This document shows, piece by piece, positions 11,970-24,700 of a DNA stretch of 64,000 bases. The notes below the pieces were generated by a model, which did not search any database, was not told the DNA's origin, and worked only from the letters and a program-made list of their open reading frames with translations. The translations under genes were made by a program, and so were the position numbers. Where the stretch lies: assembly GCA_949317995.1 (NCBI GenBank), contig OX439045.1, forward strand, positions 43,729,693-43,793,692, in the 5' to 3' direction. Source of the stretch: Acholoe squamosa (taxonomy: Eukaryota > Annelida > Polychaeta > Phyllodocida > Polynoidae). Positions within the stretch are counted from its first letter, which is position 1; each line of letters begins with the position of its first letter.

Positions 11970-13079
11970 ACTGACATATCGACTAATTGCTGACAAATAG
12001 TACATAGGTACTGACATATTTTAATTAATTGCTGACAAATTGTGCATAACTACTGACATATTTTGACTAATTGCTGACAAATAGCGACAAAGTACTGACA
12101 TTCATTGACTTATTGCTGACAAAATATGAGTAAATACTGACATATATTGACTAATATCTGACAAATTATGAGTAATTACTGACATAAATAGACTAATTGT
12201 TGTTATATAATGACTAAGTACTGGCATATATTGAATGATTGCTGACAAAAAGTGAGTAAATACTGACATATATTGACTAATTGCTGACAAATTTTATGTA
12301 AATACTGACATGTGTTGACTAATTTCTGATATCTAGTGACTAAGTACTGACATATATGGACTAATTGCTGTTATATAATGACCAAGTACTGACTGATTTG
12401 GCTGATTGCTGACAAATAGTGAGTAAATACTGACATATATTGACTAATTGCTGATATATATAGTGACTAAGTACTGATATATATCAACTATTTGCTGACA
12501 AATAGTGACAAAACACTGACATATATTGACTTATTGGTAACAAAATGTGAGTAAATACTGACATATATTAACTAATTGCTGACAAATAGTCCATAGATAC
12601 TGACATATTTTGACAAATACCAGTCAAGACAAGATGCACAATTGAATCAATGGCTATTTCTCTGTTATGTACTGATCAAAATGCTGAGAGATTGTGAGTA
12701 AATAATGACATTTATTGATAATTGCTGATATTCAATGACTAAGTACTGACATATATTGACTAATTGCTGACAAATAGTGAGTAATTACTGACATATATTG
12801 ACTAATTGCTGACAAATCATGCATTATTTCTGACATATTTTGACTAATTACTGACAAAATGTGAGTGCATCATGTCAATCTGGCCATGATGCACAAATGA
12901 TTAAAATGCCATTAATCTTTTTAATGTCAATACTTAGTCACTAGGTGTATACTGACTAATTGCTGACAAATTGTGAGTAAATACTGACATATTTCGACTA
13001 ATTGCTAACAAATAGTGAGTAATTACTAACATAAAAATTATATTGATTAACCACTGACAAATAGTGAGTAATTACTATC

Positions 13080-14620
13080 ATACCATAGCACTAACACTAA
13101 CCTTTTATAGCCCTAAACTCAATACATGTACCATAAAAACACAGATTAAAACACAAATTAAAACACAGAATGACGTCAACATTTTCAAACACCAGAGAAT
13201 GGAGAAATGGAAAGATATCCATTCAGTGCAAACAGGGCTTGCGCAGGTATTGATGTGTAAAGCTTATCAACAGTGATAATGCACTGGTAACTAGCATTTG
13301 GATCTAAAAGGTTTAAGCATCTGATCAAGCAATGGCTGCCTCCATTGAACAACTTGTTTGATGCTATACAAAGGTAGAGGAGGGGTCTTTCTTTTCTACT
13401 GTTCAGATTCCACTAGTCACTAGGTGCAGTCAGTAGTTTATACTTGCAAGCATATGAATTCTATAAGGGACCAATGGAACATATCTATATTATATTGAAG
13501 AGTACCAACTTACTGCATAATTATGCTAATTATGCAAATAATATGCGCGGATATGGAATGTTCGGTATCAATCTGGGGTGTTTCGTCCCCCTACAGAACA
13601 TGCCCCCCTAAAAAATTTGTTTCGGAAAAGAATAAGCGAAATAATTTTTTTAACTAGCAGCCTTTTCGGCCTGAGCCGGTCCACCTGCGCCCTACCTCCT
13701 GCCAAAACCTATCTGTTTTAAGTGTCACCGGCGAAAAAGGGCAGGTTTGAGGAAGGAATGGATCGAAATATAGGCTTTTTTGGGACGCGGGGGCAGACGC
13801 CAGTCCAGGTACTGGCAGTGGGCTGTGTGGGTTGTGTTTATGTGTATATTAATGTGGTCTCACTTGTGTAGTTATTATCAGCTCGCTCCTCTGATCTCAC
13901 GTATTGGGAAGACTAACTCTAGTGGTATGATGCTGGCCTAGCCCATTCTTTTAACCAACACCAAGACGCCGATACAAGTCACCATTTATTGTTCACTCGT
14001 TATTCACAGTTACAGTTGTCTGGTAATCCCACTCAGGTTTGTATAGCTTCAACGACATCAGTCTATTCATACAAGCAGTTCATGTTCTAACAATCCAGTG
14101 CTTCTAGAGAGGTATAAGTGCTATAGAGATCCTGCTTAATCCGTTCTTACATTGGCTAAGTGCAATACTAGATACTAAACAGCTTCATCCTCGTCTACTC
14201 CAGGAGTATGTGTTGCTTCCTCAACCGCTCCCACAATACTAACTCCTCACCCATCTCTTACTAACCCCTTACATCTTTCAGACGCCGTGTATTTGGCTCA
14301 CACGTATTCTTCTCTCTACAGAATCTACCTGACCAGATCTCGTCGACTCCGTCTCCGTCTGCAGCATTCCACAGCTTACCATAAACTCTAGCTACCATAA
14401 ACCCTACACAGGACTCCTATAGCACTCTCTCATATAGCATACAATAAATACACACATAATACAGCATACAATAAATACCCACATAAGTGTACCCTGTTAT
14501 ACCCGTTCATTCTAATTATTGGTTATTGATGACAAAACAGCAGAGAGGTCCAAGAACTGGCAGTTTTACAAAATAAATCGTATCTCCCTTAATAATAGGA
14601 GTTTCCCATAGTGTGACCTA
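13080..14620. other. Anonymous stretch between satellite and repeat block
   Basis: No gene is supported. An open frame over 13,064-13,276 contains a short repeated 'KTQIKTQ' peptide from a local duplication of 'CAGATTAAAACACA' and has no other coding sign. The 13,560-13,800 part is more GC-rich with runs of C, and could be the edge of the repeat block that follows. Confidence 0.3.
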
Positions 14621-14623
14621 TAG

Positions 14624-16520
14624 ATAAAGGGTAGCTCGAGCTGGCGAACGTCATGGCTGTCTTTATTTTCAGATCTGCACAATGGGAACAAAGTTATCGA
14701 TGTATTAAAGCTATGACATCACAAAAATGGCCATAACTTTCCACCAAATCGTCGTAGGAAAAAAATTCAAACAGCTATGGACTCCTCTGGAAAATCGTTT
14801 TTCTCTCGGAACCCTATTATCGCCCAACGATGTCTCTCTGGCTTCAGGCTATTTTGGCCTTTCCCCAGCATTTTTGGCCTCTACAGCCATGGTTGGCTTG
14901 AACCCGCCGAGCGCCTATAGCCCCCTCCCCTCACCCCCTTCCCCCCCCCCCGTCTTTGGCTGCTACGCCGCTGAGCCTGAGGCAGTCCCCCCCCCCACAC
15001 CCACCTCTATGAGTTTAAGCTGTCATCGGCACACGGTCGGCTTGAACCCGCTGAGCGCCTATAGCCCCCTCCCCTCACCCCCTCCCCCCCGGTGGGTTGG
15101 CGGCAGTTCCCCCCCCCACCTCTATGAGTTCAAGCTGTCATCGGCACACGCCGGGGCCGCGCAGCACGCGGTGTCATGCTTTGTTCAAATCTAACAATTT
15201 CCTGCAATTTCTCGGCACCATGCGGCAAACAAGGACGAGTTGTGACAATAATCCATATGTACTGCGACAATAAAGCAAGATTTCTTTCAAATAACAACAC
15301 ATTTGGGCTAAAAACACCGACACATCGTCACATTGTAAACAAACAACACTTTCGCTGGTGCTGCAGCAGTACCAGCACATTTTGGCTTCTGGCGCGAAGA
15401 AACTAGGTCAGGCTGGGTGAGGGGGGGGAAGAGGGGGGGTGGTGGGCGGGGGGTGAGTGGGGGGGCTATATGTGTTGGCGGGCAATACGCCGACCGTGTG
15501 CCGATGACAGCCTGATTTCATAGAGGTGGGGGGGGAACTGCCTCAGCGGCGTAGCAGCCCACGGGGGGGGGGAGGGGGTGAGGGGAGGGGGCCATAGTCC
15601 AGTTAAGGTATGGAACCGGGGTGCGATTGGTACATTGATTTACAGTGGAGGGTAGAGCTCTAGGCAAAGTCTATGGGCCGATGCAGTTGTAATATGACCA
15701 CTTCTGCTGAAGCAGCGGAAAGTGGTCAATAAAGGGTAGCTCGAGCTGGCAAACCTCATGGGGGTCTTTATTTTCAGATCTGCACAATGGGAACAAAGTT
15801 ATCGATGTTTTAAAGCTATGACATCACAAAAATGGCCATAACTTTCCACCAAATCGTCGTAGGAAAAAAATTCAAACAGCTATGGACTCCTCTGGAAAAT
15901 CGTTTTTCTCTCGGAACCCTATTATCGCCCAACGATGTCTCTCTGGCTTCAGGCTATTTTGGCCTTTCCCCAGCATATTTGGCCTCTACAGCCATGGTTG
16001 GCCGCCATGGAACCCGCCGAGCGCATATAGCCTCCCTCACCCAGCCTGACCTAGTTTCTTCGCGCCAGAAGTCAAAATGTGTTCGCGAAAGTGTTGTTTG
16101 TTTACAATGTGACGATGTGTTAGTGTTTTTGGCCCCTCACCCCCACCCCCCCACCCCCCACCCCCCGTGGGTCGGCGTCTTTGATTGACTGCTACGCCGC
16201 TGAGGCAGTCCCCCCCCACGGAGCGGGCTGCCGCGGTGCTGGCTCTATGAGTTCAAGCTGTCATCGGCACACGGTCGGCTTGAAATTGCAGGAAATTGAT
16301 GTTTTTTCCTACGACGATTTGGTGGAAAGTTATGGCCATTTTTGTGATGTCATAGCTTTAAAACATCGAGAAATTGCAGGAAATTGTTAGATTTGAACAA
16401 AGCATGACAGCGCGTGCTGCGCGGCCCCGGCGTGTGCCGATGACAGCTTGAACTCATAGAGGTGGGTGTGGGGGGGGGGACTGCCTCAGCGGCGTAGCAG
16501 CCAAAGACGCCAATATTATT
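14624..16520. repeat. Compound block of direct and inverted repeats
   Basis: A segment of about 300 bp (14,624-14,920) is repeated almost identically at 15,729-16,030, 1,105 bp away. Part of it ('TTTCCACCAAATCGTCGTAG') recurs inverted near 16,310-16,362. A core 'AAGCTGTCATCGGCACACG' occurs directly at about 15,020, 15,136 and 16,257, and inverted at about 15,487 and 16,435. Another pair, 'CAGCCTGACCTAGTTTCTTC', is at 16,042 (+) and inverted at 15,393-15,412. Long C or G runs separate the modules. The two proline-rich open frames starting 14,727 and 15,832 are the same duplicated sequence, not genes. It looks like a nested foldback or Helitron-like repeat cluster; the family is not determined. 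Confidence 0.8.
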
Positions 16521-18470
16521 TCTTATACCATGGTTATTGAGTTGACCTGATAATGAATTTTGACTAGAAGGTGCTAAATGAACCCATGTTGACACTTGGA
16601 TTGACATGACAGCAAGTTCGAAGTTGACATCAAAGTATTTAAGTCAATATTAAAAAAAAAACACCATAGCATTAGAAGTTAATGGCTACACATGATAAAT
16701 TTTGACATTAAAATCTATCACATACCTCTTAATTTGCAATGATTCGATTTGCTTATTCTACAGCATTGAAGGTAGAAAAATCAAATTGAGCGAAATTGCG
16801 CCATGGCTTTGACTCTGTTACTTACAACGTGTTTACATAGGTGAGACACAAAATATCACGTTGGCCTATGCTCTGAAGGTATTCTGGCCGCCGCGCATGC
16901 TCCTTACCAGCAGTAGCTCTATGAAAATGCCTGTAGGACACAGGTGAACGTAACAATTTGCATCATTGACAGAACATCAACAATGGCGGAGGACAGCCCC
17001 CTTCACATTGACTCGCAACAATTAACATTGAATTTCATGGCTGTAAAAAGTAAAAATATTTTATTTAATTGTGGAAACCATGGTATAAACACCATAGAAG
17101 ACAATTAGACTTCCACTCGGTCCTTTTAGATAAAGAACCTCCATCTGGGATAAAAGGACCTAGTGTAAGTCTATTCGTCCTCTATGCCCTTAATAAACTA
17201 TATTAAGAGATCAAGATGGTAATGGTGTATGTACATTTGTGGCCCAACGGGGGAGAACGTGCCTCCGGGGGGGATTTTTAGTACTGGTTTTGGCCACCAG
17301 GTGGCAGTATATGGGTAAAACACTGACAAATATGCTAAAAAAAGCTTTAGACCAATTTTTTATAAGGAATCCAGTGGTATGCTTAAAATCATTCCATCCC
17401 CACTGAAAATGTTCCATTTTGGAAGGTTGGTTGCCATGGAAACATAGAAAATTGGTAGATAAGGCAATTTCTGGTTGCCATGGAAACCACTCCCCTATTC
17501 CAATAAGGAATCTTTGCTAAAAAAGTTTTTTTGAAAATCCTTCAGGAACCCAGAACCAAAAACAGAGCTAAAAAATTCCCTCTAGAACCAATTTTATGAC
17601 AAAAACATCACATTCCTTTAGTTATTTTTCCACAAAATGTATCTTTTGCATTATAAGTGTTTATGATAGGATTTAATGCATTTAGAGTGTATTTCCCCTT
17701 TTCAGTTGTACACACGAACCTATGTTTGACAAGCAATTACACCAAAACTATCGGGGATATTTTAGCTCGAGATATCTCATTTTAAAGCCAATGACTTAAA
17801 CCTTAAAAAGCTATTTCCCCCCAGAAGGCATGTTTTCCCTCACTTGGCCACATTTGTTAGAAATTAAGCATGTGGGTGTCTTAACATTTTCAGCAAGAAT
17901 ATGTATGCTTGTTCTCTTTCAGATTCTGGACCATGATTATGTGTACAGATATCCTGAATTAAACCATGCACATCACATCTGACCACACTTCAAATTGTGG
18001 TCAGAAATTATTGCACTGGTTGGCTTTCCTACCCTTTGTACTTAGGGGCTGATCTTACAGAGCAGTCGTGGGGCATTACCTACAGTCACTCACATGATTT
18101 TTAGGGTTTAAAGTCATAGTGTATGTGTTCAGTCACACTATGTTCAGAAATGCCCTTCAGGTCCTCTCATTCTAAACATGAGAGTTTAAAGGGTTCACTC
18201 TTCTAAAGTCAATGGGCACAGATCTGGAATAGTCAAAGTCATCATGCTTCATAATCTATAATCACCAGGGCAATAGGACACTCATTTAGTAAACCATATA
18301 TCAAAATCAGCCTATGTATAATGAAAATATTTGACTAATTGAGACAAAACATGGCTAATGAAAATTAATGCAAATTTGCCAAATTGGCTACAATGTATTA
18401 GTACAAGTGTCCTAGCGCTAACCTAGCCAATGACCCAAAGATATTGGAAGCAACCTCAACAAGATACACT
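16521..18470. other. Anonymous intergenic stretch
   Basis: No gene is supported. A CAGGTGGCAG-type and poly-G segment at about 17,240-17,310 and two copies of 'GGTTGCCATGGAAAC' (17,430 and 17,474) are the only regularities seen. Confidence 0.3.
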
Positions 18471-18642
18471 GTAGCATGACTTCTCCTCAAAGGAGAAAAG
18501 TCCCAGGGAAGAAGTTGCCACCAACTCAAGATTCCTCCTACATCTTCAATGATCAGCATAGGCCTATGTCAATCAGCTTAGGATCCAGAGGTCAGCCAAC
18601 ATTGGTGTTCAAGACTTACCAAGTCCAAAGGACAATGGTTTA

Positions 18643-18879
18643 GATCAGGAGTCAGAGTCAGGTGGTTTGATTGCAAAGAGCATGTCACAAGAATGCAGTG
18701 CCCCAAATCATTTGAACAACCTTATCTGTGAATGCTCTAATGCATGTTCTGAAGGCTGTCTATGTGCTACATATAAACAACTATGTGTCCCTACCTGTGG
18801 CTGTAGTAGTGACAACAGCATTGACACATGTGCAAATTATGTACCATTAATCTCAAGTGTTGACTCTGAGGATGAGTAA
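18643..18879 (+). pseudogene. Cysteine-rich CXC-like ORF tail (hypothetical fragment)
   Basis: An open frame ends with a dense cysteine pattern: 'ICECSNACSEGCLC', then 'LCVPTCGCSS', then 'DTCANY', followed by an acidic C terminus (VDSEDE) and a TGA-free run to the TAA at 18,877. CXC-like clusters of this type occur at the C-terminal ends of several transposon-encoded proteins and in tesmin-type proteins. The remaining protein is not recognisable upstream: a short frame at 18,476-18,640 is in a different frame and ends in a stop. I read it as the 3' remnant of a mobile-element ORF or the last exon of an unknown gene; confidence is low. Confidence 0.35.
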
Positions 18880-21558
18880 CTGTGTCCATATTTTAACTTT
18901 GGAAACATATGCCATAATAGACAGGTAGGTCAATACTAATGACATTACTAAATACAAATATTTGACATTGACCATTCAATAACCAATCATTATGGTGCAA
19001 ACTGTTTTTTGTTTGCTTCCTACATGGGGAAGGACAATTGAGACAAATATAAATATCAGATGTCTTGCCTCTGTTTTTGTCTAGATACATAATTTGAGGA
19101 ATGACCTTGGCCTCTGGAATAGACACTAACATAAGGTGTATCTCATGAACTGTAAACTAACTGATACATTACATAGCTGAAGCTTCACTATGATAAGTGA
19201 TTATAGTCACATGTTAATTTCCTATACCTCCTTTTTGCTTTTTGACTTATGACCTCTGGCATTTCTAAAGGTCATTAATTTAGGTCTTGTGATATGATTT
19301 CATGTCACCATGTAACTCCACAAATTACCTTATAGGTAACATATTGTGGTCATAATTATACCCCAAGTCCCTGATATTTGAGCTTTGCCCTTTGACCTAA
19401 AAAAAACTTGAAATATTTTCCATCTAAGTCTTATGTTATAGTTCTATGCCAAAATGTATGGACATAATTGATATTTGTAGGTTCAGCATTTTATTTCTAT
19501 TTTATTATGATTAAATTGCATTTTTAATTTTTTCTTTTTCATTACTGCTTTACCAAGTTCGTCCCCGAGCCCATTCGTACTCAGGCCAGGGTTGTAATGT
19601 ACTCGATCTGGGCTTTCCAGTGGTACCAAGAGTCTGTTATCCTTTTTTAGTGACAGGTGGTCAGGTGATATGCCCCTCCTGCTGCAGCACTATAAGTCTG
19701 CACCTTTAGAGATCAATTCAGCCTTTGGTCTACAATGCATTCTATAGAAATGACTCCGTACCTCTAACAGTGAGTAGACATTTTACACAAGCTCAGTGTC
19801 TGTAGGGGAGTGTTGGTAGTACTTGTGGGTTCTGCTAGTACTGATTCACTTACAAAGGGCTATTTCCCCTGATACTACTCAGCATTGTTCACCCATGAGG
19901 GAACCTGGGCAGACTCTTTAAGTTTTCTGTTGTATTAGCTTAACTGTATATAGCCCCAAAATTACGATAGAATGTAGTTTCGTTTATGTACTAACTGTCT
20001 GTCTTGCAAAGAGTTGGAAAGATGCATGGCTATCATAAATCAAATACACATGTATCTCCGATAATTGCAATAATCTTCTAATAATGGAGTTTATACATAA
20101 AATTGTTTTAGTTGTATGTCTGCACGAAACGGTGAGAAAGTATTGAGATACATTGCTATCTGGGCTAAGCCTGTGGGTGCCACCCCTGGCACCTTGCGGG
20201 TAGGGTCCCACCCATAGATCAACCCTCCTCACGGCTACTGTCCAGCAGCATTAGCAGAATGGGACCAGCGTTACGGCCTGAAACCTTAAAAAAAGATCCA
20301 AAAATAACCCTGGTGTTGCCGTGACCAGCACAGAGGCGTCCCTTCCCCTGGCGGCAAGCGTCTTCCGCTGGTACCCTGCTTGGGGGTAGGTCCTCCCCTG
20401 CTCCCAGACCCGGGTACCAGCGTGATTGAATGCCAGCGTCCGCCGCGTTGCCCTCTGGGACGGTTTGAGTGGCAACCGAAGCGTCCAATCAAAGAGAGGG
20501 GAGACATAGTGAATTTGAAGCACGTAGGTAATAAGGCTGGCCACAGCAATGCCCGCCTGGAGTAAGAGGGCCAGGGGAGGGAGGGAATTGACAATGGGGT
20601 TCCCCTTTCTTGGGCTAACCGAGCTGAGCGTGTTTGATATTTTGCCTTGGTCCTGCACCCCTGCATATAGCCCTTATTGAATTATGCCTACCCCAAGGAC
20701 ATCCAGGTATTTGGAGATTTTCCAAAGGATCGGTATCTGGTCTAATCTATCAGCCTAGGCTAGTGTGAATTGTGCCTGAGGCAGGGCTCTATTTATCCTG
20801 ATCAGGGCACTTCTCTCCGATCCCTCGGCGTCTGGTGGCTTACAAGTCGATTCAGTAGATGTAGGGGCGTGTACAACAATGGATGTGCTCACGGTTGTGG
20901 CACAGGCTGCCGAGTAGCTCTTTCAGCTCACTACACAATGATTCACAATGGTCTACAGTCTATTGACTCCCTGCACTAAGGCTATCTGATTAGCAACAGT
21001 GGTTAGTATTGTCTATGGACCCCGTCTGTCTGCCATAGTTGTAAACTATGATGTTGGGAACACAGCAGTGTCGAATTCCATCAATGCTGATTACATTAAC
21101 AGTCATACATAGGAATGAAATAGATGAAGGTTCATTACTTGATGGCATAGGAATGTTGAATTATCATGCTTTCATTTGACATCCATAATATTATGGATGT
21201 TACTCTTTTTGGTGAGGCAATAAATAGATAAACTCCCAACCATTTACCATACACTACATGATCAGCAAATAGCTCAAGTATGCTGTGACTAATTATGTCC
21301 CTAAGTACATATTCTGCCACCTTTCTTGAGGCCTAGGAGATACTTGTACATGTTGTATTTACAATAAGATGTGGTATTGTTACTGAGTTGGTTGTAGTCA
21401 ACAATTCATTGATCCACATGGAGCAAGGAATATTTGTGGTCAGTGTGTCGAACAGGTTTTACATTTATCAAAACAATAACAACAAAAGAGAAATCACCCA
21501 TTATTGTATACATTTGTAATGTTTGAAATTTGCATGTATAAGTACATATTGATAGACT
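18880..21558. other. Anonymous stretch with one dispersed repeat copy
   Basis: No gene is supported. Bases 19,267-19,313 are the inverted copy of the repeat at 8,901. Bases 20,150-20,660 are GC-rich and give overlapping open frames on both strands, none with a recognisable domain. Confidence 0.35.
19267..19313 (-). repeat. Dispersed repeat, copy 2 (inverted partner of 8,901)
   Basis: Exact 47-base reverse complement of 8,901-8,947, with decaying similarity on both sides. Confidence 0.75.
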
Positions 21559-21727
21559 CAGTGGCGGATTTAGATGGGGGGCACGGAGGCACGCGCACCC
21601 CCCTTTTTCACAGTACTTAAGAGTTTGATTAGATATTTTGAACCTCAAAATTTGCTCAAAAATATGGGGTGCGCCCCCTCCGTTATGGCCGCGCCCCCTC
21701 CTTTTCCAGATTCTGGATCCGCCACTG
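21559..21727. mobile_element. Complete 169-bp MITE with CAGTGGCGGAT termini
   Basis: The element begins CAGTGGCGGATTTAGA and ends TCTGGATCCGCCACTG, giving imperfect terminal inverted repeats of about 16 bp. It is flanked by AGACT on both sides (21,554-21,558 and 21,728-21,732). The interior is GC-rich with runs of C. CAG...CTG ends suggest a hAT-type non-autonomous element, although hAT elements normally duplicate 8 bp and only five flanking bases match here. No transposase is present. Confidence 0.7.
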
Positions 21728-24700
21728 AGACTCCAGTTCAAACCATAGCATTGAACATGTGAAAGGTTGGATATATCAATCAAGCTCGGTACAATTGGGA
21801 CAGCTACCAGGTGATTATGGCAAGGTGATCATAGACAAGACCGTAGGATATAAAACGCCATTAAAGAACAACCTCCAGATGCATTCTTATCAAGGCCTTG
21901 GACTATTTGAACATACCTCAAAGGATGTTGAGAATCCAGATGCCTTTGAAATCATATATTATATGCAACACACTGGTCTGACTCAATAACATGACATTGT
22001 GCATTACAAAGTGAGCGATATAAGTGCATATTGACTGGGTGTCTTATAGGCGTTAATAAAGTTGCTACTAGTAACTAAATGCTGTGTTTGAGGTTAGTTT
22101 TATTTGCCAATGACTCAGACACTCAACGCCTAGGGGACCATACACTAGATAGAAGGACGTTTTTATGACTATGCAACGGGCAAGTTCCTTATGTTCTGGA
22201 CATATCACGATCACTTATGTAATGTGCTCTTTACCCTTAATTGAATCTGTGTGAAGTCCCACAACTCTAAAGGTAGACATTTTTAAAAGAAGTAAATAAA
22301 TTGTCACTATCTGTACTTGAAGATGAAAGAATGTCAGCATGTATGCTATATATTCTATTAAAGACAGTTAAGACAGTGAGTCACGAAATCCCAATTGATT
22401 TTTTCTAATTGGACATGCCTCTTTGATGACATTTTGCATCTATCTTTGTAGGATCTAAAACATGACTACTGCTTTGGCAAAAATAACGAAACTGGCATGA
22501 CTGGTGATTAAAGAATTTAAAATTTGACTAATTAAGGTTCCAAAATTACATCATCTGAAAATATATTCTTAAAAGTCTAGTCTAAAGTTGGAATTATCTA
22601 CAGATAGAGAAAATACAAATGTACTATTAAAAGTAAATTTCTGCAATGAGGGTCCATTATTAAAAATAGAACCCGAAAAATATTACCCTCTACAATTACT
22701 TCTCATAGTCTTCTAGATTCTTCTTCTATATATCACGACAATTATGGAAGCAATAAGTACTAATTTCTAGCTTTAATTGCTATAAATATAGTGACAAATC
22801 AACAGAAATACCATATCTATGGAACAGAAAAAAAAACCCAGAAAAACGCAAAAATAAAGCGATGAGTGACAAACACTTCTTTTGAGAAGGAATAAAAAGT
22901 GAAGGGACATCAACTAGTTTGTCTTTATGTCTCCAGGGCTGCCTGCCTGTCTCTCCATAGTCAAGTGGAAATGGCGGAGGACAATGCAGTTTTGAATAGA
23001 CGGCAATAATTCTTTTAGCGGATGGAAGAATCGATGTCGTCAATGTCCCCTGTAAGTGGCCGCTGTCCGCTAGGCGGCGTGGGGCATGCTCGCTAGGGGG
23101 AACTAGTGTTTGCCCCCGCGTCCCGGGAGAACTGACGGGGGCTGAGCCCGCATAAGGCCATCAGTGACTTGTGATGAAACACTTTAGGTGTTAACCGGAA
23201 AGACAACAGAATAGAAGGACCTCTCCCCAGCCAGATGCTCTGCCCATCATAAGTGGGTCCACTATGGAATTAATGGGCGGTCACGCGTTTCCCCCGCTGG
23301 TTCCCCGCGTTGCTATGGCATCCCATTGGTGCACGCCAGGTCCCAGCAGCATGATGTGGGCTCTGCAGGTCGCCCTGATGAGTATGGGAGCAGTTTTAGT
23401 GCGATCCCTTGCTGATGGAGCAAAAGGGACACACACTGAGCAGCTCGGATCCCATATGGATATGCTCTGGTCCCAGTCATGGGTTGCTCAGCCCTATATG
23501 GCCATTCCCGGCCGCACCACCGAGTAGGGAGCCGAGCTGTTCGCAACCCCAGACTGCCTGTTCAAAGGCACTAAATGAGCATTAAGAGCAGCTCACACTT
23601 TCAGCTTATTAGTGCTAAAATGCTGAAGAGCAGGGAAAATTGGTCTTTTTACACCAACTTTCCACACACACTACCCGCCTTCAGACAGGGGTGGCCATTG
23701 GCCATTAACAACCAATTGCCAGGTGTGAGAAAAACATTTCATAAGTGGTGTTCATTTCCAAAACCGTGAAGATGTCACAATTTTTGTGCTCATTGTCAAT
23801 AAAACCCTGGGTGACTGTGATGCGTTGTCTCCTCATTTTCAGGACCATTTGACAAACGACAGTGACAGTTTTACGGGGCGTTGTTTTTGTAACTGCGTCT
23901 GTACCTATTGGAGAATACCATTGTGGCAATGTATTGCATTGACTCTGATGACAGTTCCAAGCGCTGCACATAGCAATACACAGGTCTCAATTAACAAGGT
24001 GTGCTCGTGTGGGCCGCGCTCAGTACATGGGCAAGGAGAGAAGATTTAATAACTATGACGACAAATAACAATATATTTTTACCCCCACTTTTTTTCCGCT
24101 ATAAAATTTGGGATCATCCTGATATCAAAAATACTATGGTACCAACTTGCGAACATTGATGGAGGGGGGTAATCAAATATCTAAAGGAATACCCCCAGGT
24201 AAAATGTTAATTGGCCCACCTGGCTAGGCTCAAATGTAGGTATGCGTTATCATTTTTGTTTCATAACTGCATGTACTTAACCCGTGCAGTGGGCACACCG
24301 ACGTAGATTGAATGTTGCAATGTGTGCATATAAACAGTTGATTCTGGGTTGAAATATGTTTGAATTTCAAAGCTGACACAAGAAAATGTCTAAGGCTGTG
24401 CCACAGGCACAAGTATGATTGACTATCATGTACTACGGCCATAACTCACCAGGGCTGCAATGTTAGACATAACGTCTAGTCAATCAGATAATAAGAGTAT
24501 GTAAGTGATCCTGTTTTTAAAGGGCTAAAAGTCAGTGATGAATGTGTGCAAGGTTTAAAGGTTCCCTTCAGAGAGGCGCCTGGGCAGGCATGGTAGTTTG
24601 CTCAAGATCACTCTGTACGGGAGGAGCCCCAGGACAGGGTATCTCTGTCTATGGCAGACTGAGTCTGAGAGTGCCTGGAAGAGTGGCAGTGGGGACTGAA

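Larger units (their letters stand above)
9385..13080. repeat. Roughly 42-bp satellite array with higher-order structure
   Basis: The whole stretch is built from a degenerate unit of about 42 bp, consensus about 'CTAATTGCTGACAAATAG' plus 'TGAGTAAATACTGACATATATTGA'. Between about 9,385 and 12,300 units are grouped into a higher-order repeat of exactly 531 bp: 347 bp of satellite (about eight units plus a 13-bp target duplication) and one 184-bp SINE-like element. From 12,300 on the units are more diverged and carry no SINE, and after 12,600 they become scattered. The apparent minus-strand open frames (repeating 'MSV..HNLSDISQY') are chance products of a unit length divisible by three. Confidence 0.95.

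Noticed and set aside
9375-12290. Minus-strand open frames reading MSVIAHNLSEISQY repeats
   Set aside because: Chance reading of the 42-bp satellite (a multiple of three); interrupted wherever the SINE sits.
14727-16188. Two similar proline-rich open frames
   Set aside because: Both lie in the duplicated 300-bp repeat and run into poly-C; duplication explains the resemblance.
20219-20666. Overlapping open frames of 89-135 residues on the minus strand
   Set aside because: Three frames are open at once in a GC-rich stretch, with no domain or splice context.
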